A stretch of DNA of 64,000 nucleotides from Adiantum capillus-veneris (lineage: Eukaryota; Streptophyta; Polypodiopsida; Polypodiales; Pteridaceae): positions 57,946,753 to 58,010,752 of the forward strand of contig CM043959.1 of assembly GCA_014529385.2 (NCBI GenBank), given 5' to 3'. The notes below the pieces were generated by a model. It worked only from the letters and a program-made list of their open reading frames with translations. It was not told where the DNA came from and did not search any database. A program made the translations under genes and the position numbers. This document shows positions 57,241-64,000 of this stretch, piece by piece. Each line of letters starts with the position of its first letter. Position 1 is the stretch's first letter.

Positions 57241-58500
57241 TCTATGCTAAAATGGCAATGTGTATCAATACGTATCATCAATACCCAAGTGGGTCCCACT
57301 TTAAATTTTTAAGTGTAGCACATGAGTTCATTGTGAGGGCTTTTTAAAATTTCAAAGAGTAACAAAATTATGTTTACAATTGGGATTAAAAATATAGCTT
57401 TTATACTTTTCTCACATAAAGACCATGCTAAATTTGCATTATGATACCAAATTCCGCAAAAAAAAATTATAAATCTTTGCCAAGAAAAAAAATTGTGGTG
57501 AGGGCGAAAGCATGTTAATGTGACACACTTTTTTTGCTACTTAAAATATTTCACTTAGTACAGTTTTAAAAAATTAGGCGTCCCATAATTATCTTATAAA
57601 TAAAATCAAAATATATTAGATTTTGTACATTTGGATTCCTTGTTTCCAAAGCTTTCTACTAATATATATTACAACAATGAATGTTTATAATTTTTAGCAC
57701 ATTAAAAAAGATTGTTTCATTTAGTAATTAGTAATGGAAAATTTTGTGTGTTCACATTTCTCCAAGTAGAGTTCTCAAAGTAGGAAGTTACTCAACCCAA
57801 GCAAGTGAAAGGGAAGGTGATTAAATTTACAATCTCTCATATCAAATGGTTCATTTTGAAAGAAGAAACTTATTGCTACCATATGATGACTCCGTTGATG
57901 CTCATTTTTTGATAGTTGGATTCAAAACTGCAAAACCTTGGAAAGATTTGGATGGCCTAGTGGTTTGTTTAGGAGAGCTTTTAAAATCTAGTGAGAGAGA
58001 AAATTGTTGTCAATAAATGGCATTCTCCTTTAGCTAGAGCTAGCAAAGTTATATTGGTGGCCAAGTATATAAGTGCTTTGTAGATTGAGGAGCACAACCT
58101 ACTTAATCCCCCTATGTAATGTGCGTTCAGGGGTATTTAAATACCTCCTTTTTTAGTATGTTTGAATCAATAAAATTACCTCTTGTTTTTATAATTAAAA
58201 AATAGCTATTGTATCTAAATTAATTTGACTAACATTTTTGCATTAAAAAACCCCTTCTATTGAACTCATGAGATACATTAAGATGATTACATAGTGCACC
58301 CCCTGTGATACAAAGGAAGAGTCTATTTTCACATCCAAAACAGTGTGCTATATGCAACAGATGGAGGAAAATTTTGCATCAAATTATGGTTTGTCACATG
58401 CTATCAAAAGGCGTTTGGGCTTGTCCAATGCCCCTTAGCTCATGACACTTCTGCCAAAGTGTATCTTTTAGCACTATGAAATTGAAACACATGGTATTTT
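57241..58500. other. AT-rich spacer with one weak coding-like stretch
   Basis: A frame at 57825-58010 (SYQMVHFERRNLLLPYDDS, KPWKDLDGLVVCLGELL) reads like a protein but I cannot place it. It may belong to the hAT relic. Nothing else seen. Confidence 0.4.
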
Positions 58501-58930
58501 TAGAATTCATATGTGGTTACAACATGCTTGTAGTGGGATTCTTCTACTTGTCAAAGTATCAGTAAGCCTTGATGATTTTCTAGTATATTTTCCGGTAGTT
58601 AATGTTAGATACACTTCTCTAAGGCACCTTGCAATAGTTGTTATACTTTGCAATAGCCGTTTTAAAAAACAAAATACAGGACTCATCATAAAAGTTTTAA
58701 GATACAACTTGCAATATTTTTCACCACACTATGAAAAAATTCTAGACTTGTCAAAATTTTCTTTTAATTATCGTGGTGGAAACTACATCCTTTGTGTTGT
58801 GATTGTAGGAGACTGGGAGCTGATGCATTCTCTTCTCCCCCCATAAGTGCCATATAAAGACCCTTGGCCTCCTAAATATAGCCCCCCTATCCCATCCCTT
58901 GGCCTACAAAGTCATACCTTAGGCCTGACA
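58501..58930 (-). mobile_element. LTR start of the gypsy family seen at 1.8 kb (minus copy)
   Basis: In minus sense TGTCAGGCCTAAGG starts at 58930 right after the purine tract. A TATA-like box (TTTATATGG) lies near 58855. The far end is not resolved. Confidence 0.45.
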
Positions 58931-59140
58931 TTACTCCCCCTTTGGAGAAGTGTTTTTTTGCTCAAAAAACAAAGTGATGATATCTTTGTAAGAACACTAA
59001 TGTTTTCCTTATCGAAATCCCACACAAAAACCAGCTGCCCCTTTGAATGATACACAATTCGTTAGAAGGCTCAACAAAACAAGAAAAACATCTTGATTTT
59101 CTAGATTGTTGTCGCTTTGCAAATTTTTCTATAACCGCTT
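58931..59140 (-). pseudogene. Ty3/gypsy pol 3' end and polypurine tract (minus copy)
   Basis: The purine tract CTCCAAAGGGGGAGTAA abuts the LTR. The preceding 100 bp align with 1700-1801 (shared AAGAAAACAT/AGGAAAACAT, TCTTAC, AAGATATCA, TTTTG), giving the same peptide-like end (YHHFVF in one frame). Confidence 0.5.
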
Positions 59141-61754
59141 TAGTGTTTTAATGAGTTACCATAGTTAAGAGGTGTTTAAATGAATGCGCAAGTTTCAAAC
59201 TTTTTGAAGGTATTGCAACATGCAAGACTTTACAAAATTTACCCAACTTATCTACTAGCATCCAAACCAATCCATGACCTCTGATGGTGATTAGTAGACC
59301 CATAATATATCGCATAGAGATACCGCAACTATATTGTGAAATGCTTCATAAGCGATTGATTTCATGAGTTTACATATTGGTCCACATCTACCTATGCTGA
59401 ACACTAAAGCCCATAACAACAAGTGTGCATGCATTTAGCAAAAACTAATCCAAACCTCCACACATGGAAGAGGAGGGTAAATAGATCTATGAAAGAACTA
59501 AACACTTCCCACTGCACTCACTTGAAAGCCTTGCTAAAATGTTTGAACCATAATAGAATGTGAAAAAATAAATCACATCTAGATACAAACAATGAAATAA
59601 TTTTATTAAAAATATATACTCTTGCTATATGCATAAAAAACCATCCATAAATGTTTTTCAACAGTACTTCTGACCTTAACAAGTCTACTGACAATTTCTG
59701 GCCATTGAAATTGTTCCTGATACAATGTGCACATAATGATCTAATAAATGGATTTGACCAGCACCAAGGGACACTATTGCAACACATAATTGGAAAAACA
59801 GGTGCTAGTGTCAATCCCATAGACTCATATCCTCCACACATGGAATATGTATCATATATTGATGTTAGAAAGAATGTCATCCACCATCAAGTACGAGATG
59901 TACTTGTGTGTGGATGAACTTAAAGAACTAAGCAATAGGAGTGACTAGAGAGACCCTCATAAAAAAACCTTGATCCATATTGGATTGACCGAACTCCATG
60001 ATTTCATACACCTTGTGACTAACATCATGTGTATAATTGTAGGGGGGGTAGAAACGTACCTTGATACTACTTTCCCAAAATGCATTGCTCCTACATGACC
60101 TTGTCATTTGTCTGAATAGCTAAATGGATGAAAGAAATCCAACATATTCATCCCACGTGAGAAACTCAATCAAAACATATGTAAAAATGAAACTAAGCCA
60201 AATCATAACGTTACTAGGAAGTGGAAAACATCTTGCACTTACACGGAGGTCAACTGCACTTTTCAAACTTGAAAGGTACATTACCAAAAGTTCAGTCTCA
60301 AAAAGCCCAATATTTCTTTGACCTATTGAGCACTAAATGAGAAATTAGTGAAAATAAACCAATATGTAACTAGTAGCCCTGGGTGTTGCCTTGGTAATCC
60401 AAACCATATGGTTAGAGTCTGCAAATTCAAGCCCCTTGGTTATATTATGTATAGAAACCACTTAAAATATCACTTAACTATGACCACCATAGTCTACCAT
60501 GTCACCAATATTGATTGTAAGCAACTTGATAAGTTGAACTTATTTACTACCCCTTGTAAGATTGATGACCTCTTTCCTTGACTTATAATTGTTAAGAATC
60601 CAATCCGTGAACTTCAACACCTATGGAGTGATCTCTCAGTGGGTCATCTGAAAATACCACTCCTATAGACACAACCCGTGCTATAAACTAAATAGTAAAT
60701 CCTCACAAGTTGGAATCCTATTCACAACTAGACCTTGAAACAATCTTATCTCCCCATGACAAGAAGAGAATGATTCCCAACACCAAAAACAAGTTAGTCA
60801 TACTGGATTTATTTGGCTGTTTAAAACAACAGATTACCTGCCGTGAGGGTCTTTAGTAGATTCATTTCATCCCATGAATTAGTTTCTTAAGAGTGTGGCC
60901 ATGCCTGCCTGCTATAGATAGAAATCATCATCTATATTGCCTACACCTTGTGCATAGAGCCAGTGATGTTCGTGAGTAGCCTTGTATGGAGACATGGTCC
61001 TTGGTCAAAACATGGCTAATGTACCGTGGCCGATCTTACATAAATTGCATTGTCAATACACTTATTTGATACCTTTCTTTTGTGCTCAAAGTCATAGCTA
61101 GATAGAGTTAAAATAAAATTGACATTGTCAATCCTCAACCTTGTCAAGTAGGATGGCATTCTAAAAGCGTAAAATACGTACCATAAATGCTTATCATAAT
61201 TGCATGGACAAACCGTACCTTAATTGCTCAATCTTGAGGACAATAGAAAATTAGATTTCTTACTTTAGTTAACTCTAGAAATCCCTTTTTGATTACCTCA
61301 TTTGGATGAAACCATTTCTCTTGATCCTTGACCACCATGGAGCAAGCTTTTTATCCTTGGAAATGCAGTGTCAATCGCCCTTTCCTTTGCGTAGTGTCCA
61401 AACACCATAGGCAATTTTTGCATGCAATAGATTCTGCTCATGTGGAATACTAGCTATTGTCTAGGATTTTTCATGGTGGTCCAATATTCATCAAGATTTT
61501 TCATACCGATCTGCACGCTTGCATGACGACACTATGCATGTTTGATGATGGTCTTTAACTTATCATGGTGTCATGTTGTACGGATTCCATTGCTAAGACC
61601 AGTCCAAAATTGAATCTCAAAAAATCAGTGTACTCTAGACAAATCAGGAGATCCTCAACAAGCTGAATCTTTTTCATGGTTTTCCTTCCCACTTCATGAT
61701 ACTGATCATCAGAATATCTTGCAAGACTTTTCAATTTTTGAGACTGTTGACCGC
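59141..61754. other. AT-rich spacer, no supported gene
   Basis: Only short ORFs with ordinary length and no motif. Part of it may be older body sequence of the gypsy relic at its left. Confidence 0.45.
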
Positions 61755-62815
61755 TGGGTCAACAACACAACATAACTCAAGTTTCGTACCAAAGTCTTAT
61801 CTTTTGCGAGTTATGAAATGCTGCGGATTATGGCTATAAACGTCATTTGTAATGAGTAGTTATTCTAGTTTCAGAAACAACACAACATAACTCAAGTTTC
61901 GTACCAAAGTCTTATCTTTTGTGAGTTATGAAATGCTACGGATTATGGCTATAAACGTCATTTGTAATGAGTAGTTATTCTAGTTTCAAAAGCCGGGGTG
62001 CAATGGCACTTCAAGATTGTAAATACAAAGCCATTTGACCCTTTCAGCCCCATTTTTGGTTAAACCTAAGGTAGCCTTAGTATATAAGGTACCTAGGTCA
62101 TTTTGTAAAGGGAGACTTTTTCATAATCAAAACTTTAGTACTGCCGTCTACTGTGTGTGAGAGAGAAAGAGAGTGAGCGTGAGCTTTATCCTCTTGCTAC
62201 ACCCGGCTCGCTCAACACATTGGAGATACGACTGCACCATTGCTATAGGCTCCAGGAGAGCTACGCGAGAACGCCAAGCATTCCACGCGCGACAAAGCGC
62301 ACACGCCGACGCATCTATGAGCTATTTTTGGTCGTAAGTGTATCAAACGATGTGTGTTTTCTGCGTGCTAGTAGTCTATAGAATCGTGGAGACATAAGCT
62401 ACACATAGGTACTCATAAATTTCAGTTTCGGGCACTTTCAAAATTCTGCTTTGTCTTTCTATGCGTTTTCCGCAGACGGGTTTAGAGTGAGGGTTTTGAG
62501 TGTAGAAGCATAGGGACAGGTGTATCCTAGTCAGGGGATGGTGTTCCTTAAGTTTCGTACCAATCTAGCATGATTAGGTGAGTTACCTTCCATATGTTTG
62601 TATGTGGCTAGGTGGTGTAGTTGAGAGCAGTGAGGTTCTTGATTGTGGTATAGTTGGCCTTCCAGAGTGTTGTATGTGTAGGATGGTCTCACCCTGACAA
62701 GCTAAAGAGATTTCCTCCGTGTGCCTATTGTGTCATCTGTGTCCTCGATTGACATTATGTTGATCTAGGTAGTGTTTGCATGCACTTCATGGGTGTGTGA
62801 GTCGCTCCCGCAACA
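61755..62815 (+). mobile_element. 5' LTR of element B
   Basis: 1,061 bp, TGGGTCAACAACAC to CTCCCGCAACA. It matches the reverse complement of 37856-38789. The similarity to A begins at the TG and the flanks differ, which fixes the left end. Confidence 0.85.
61761..61990. repeat. 115-bp tandem duplication inside the element B LTR
   Basis: The unit from AACAACACAACATAACTCAAG to TTATTCTAGTTTCA occurs twice with an offset of 115 bp and few differences. The A LTR has one copy. Confidence 0.92.
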
Positions 62816-62836
62816 TTGGCGCGGCGGTGCCGGGGA
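62816..62836 (+). promoter_or_regulatory. Primer-binding site of element B (tRNA-Asp type)
   Basis: It reads TTGGCGCGGCGGTGCCGGGG, close to TTGGCGCCGTTGCCGGGG used by plant Tat/Athila elements and complementary to tRNA-Asp. Confidence 0.75.
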
Positions 62837-64000
62837 CACAAGGACCTAAGTAGGTTTCCTACTAACACTCGTGTGATGGTTGCTTGATTTAGTTTCGGCT
62901 AAAGAAAGCGTTTTTCTTAAGTGGATCCGGAAGAGGATATTCCGCGATCAAGTGGATAGCCGGGAAGCATGTGTCTTGCCGAGGGTCTGCGACTAGATAG
63001 GTTTAGTTAAGATCTGTGGATTAAAGTAGTTGTTGGTGGTCGAGTGATTTGTGAGGTGATAAAAGCGTTTACTAGTCCGTGTGTGGCAGTGAAGCGTTTT
63101 TCTACTCATAGATGCAAAACCCCATATGATTTGTAGGAGTAGCTTTAGGTAAGTGATCCGATTTTGATCTAGAGCTATTCAGCACTGAATTATTTGCTAA
63201 AGTGCTTGATTGCATTTGAAATCACGAAAAAGTGTGCTTTTGAGGGTTAAAATGCATTAAACAAGCTTTTGTGGATATTTTTGTATGACTGACTGATGTT
63301 GTGCATATAAAAGAGCATTTGCAAGGGTTCTGTGAAGAAAACCTGCAATTCTGTAAACATAGACATCCTACGCGTAGGATGTCTCAAGGGGGTTCTGGAG
63401 ACCAAATTTGAAAATTCTGACTACACCAGTGGGTTCAGAGGGTAGGTTTTACCCTAGTAACATATTGACTTGGGTGTTTTTCCCTATTTTTGTTGACGAA
63501 AAGCCAAAAGGCGGAGTTAGAAAACGTAAAATTTCAGCAAAGGCTTAATTGAGTGATTTTTGCATGTTTTTGCAATTGTGAAGCATACTTGCACTTGTTG
63601 AGAGCATAAGGAAGCATCAGGGACACTTCAGTCTCAAAAAATCAGCAGTAGACATCCTACGCATAGGATGTCTATAGGATGATCTAGTGGAAATTTTGAA
63701 ATTCTGAGTTGACCAGTGTGTTCAGAAGGTAGGTTTTACCCTATTTTCACCTGGAAAGTGGAAATTTGACCAAATTTTGACAGATCAAAGCCAAAAGACG
63801 AGAATTGCCAGACATCCTATCCAAATTGTGTCCAAGGCCTAATTTTGAGACCAAACCATAGGATGACTCCATAGGCATGTTCTAAATGTTGTATTGAGTG
63901 CATGTGATCAATTTCATCTCATTTGGGTCAGTGAAAGTGAAGATTGAACAGACTTTAGCATTTTTTACTGAAAAAGGCAAGAATAGCTAGTTTTGGGGTC
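62837..64000 (+). mobile_element. Leader of element B, running off the right edge
   Basis: It aligns in reverse with 37400-37835 and continues with the palindrome-bearing repeats: a perfect 24-bp palindrome at 63361-63384 centred on TACGCGTA, and a second at 63650-63673 with one central change, 289 bp later. gag should lie beyond the window. Confidence 0.82.

Noticed and set aside
59518-59917. ORFs on both strands at 59.5-59.9 kb
   Set aside because: No recognisable domain or splice context.

Overview
The window looks like nuclear DNA of a land plant with a transposon-rich genome. The evidence is several Ty3/gypsy LTR retrotransposons of plant type (one with a dual RNase H layout, two with a tRNA-Asp-like primer site), degenerate hAT-like and LINE pieces, intron-containing gene relics, long (GA)n and (CA)n microsatellites, and AT-rich spacers. 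No tRNA, rRNA, CRISPR or prokaryotic feature was seen. Species cannot be set from the sequence. Almost every coding region carries stops or frameshifts, so most genes are relics. All gene models here were read by eye.

Layout. 1-1065: a relic gene running off the left edge (minus). 1.4-2.0 kb: 3' end of a gypsy element with its LTR start. 2.0-4.9 kb: microsatellite-rich spacer. 4.87-5.54 kb plus 25.36-25.94 kb: one relic gene (minus) split by a 19.8-kb nested insertion. That insertion is element E2 (5544-25356), whose left LTR was itself hit by element E1 (5980-15905). Both are Ty3/gypsy on the minus strand, and both are flanked by the 4-bp duplication ACGT. E1 has three LTRs (two full, one partial) and two leader copies. 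27.2-29.9 kb: gag-protease relic (minus). 29.9-33.4 kb: 5' half of gypsy element D (plus), abutting head-on the 5' half of element A (33.4-38.8 kb, minus). A second member of the A family, element B, enters at 61.75 kb (plus) and runs off the right edge.

38.8-51.2 kb is the most unusual part. Two modules share one plan: a minus-strand histone H3-like gene, an array of palindromic (hairpin-capable) repeats on its 5' side, then a plus-strand two-exon gene (Y1, Y2) pointing away. Module 1 has H3-1 (39915-40491, tail starting MARTKQTA), 14 palindromes with arms CTATGCAAAAATAG, and Y1. Module 2 has H3-2 (44904-45329), palindromes with arms ACCAAGCGAA, a 1-kb insert inside the array, and Y2, followed by a multi-exon gene Z. 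A Lys/Pro-rich three-exon gene (X1) lies beyond H3-1, and an acidic repeat-rich ORF overlaps the end of H3-2.

51.3-55.0 kb: two tandem copies of a transposase-like gene (minus) sharing an exon boundary. 55.8-56.5 kb: LINE C-terminal relic. 56.9-57.2 kb: hAT-like relic. 58.5-59.1 kb: a second 3' end of the gypsy family seen at 1.4-2.0 kb (minus). 59.2-61.7 kb: AT-rich spacer with no supported gene.
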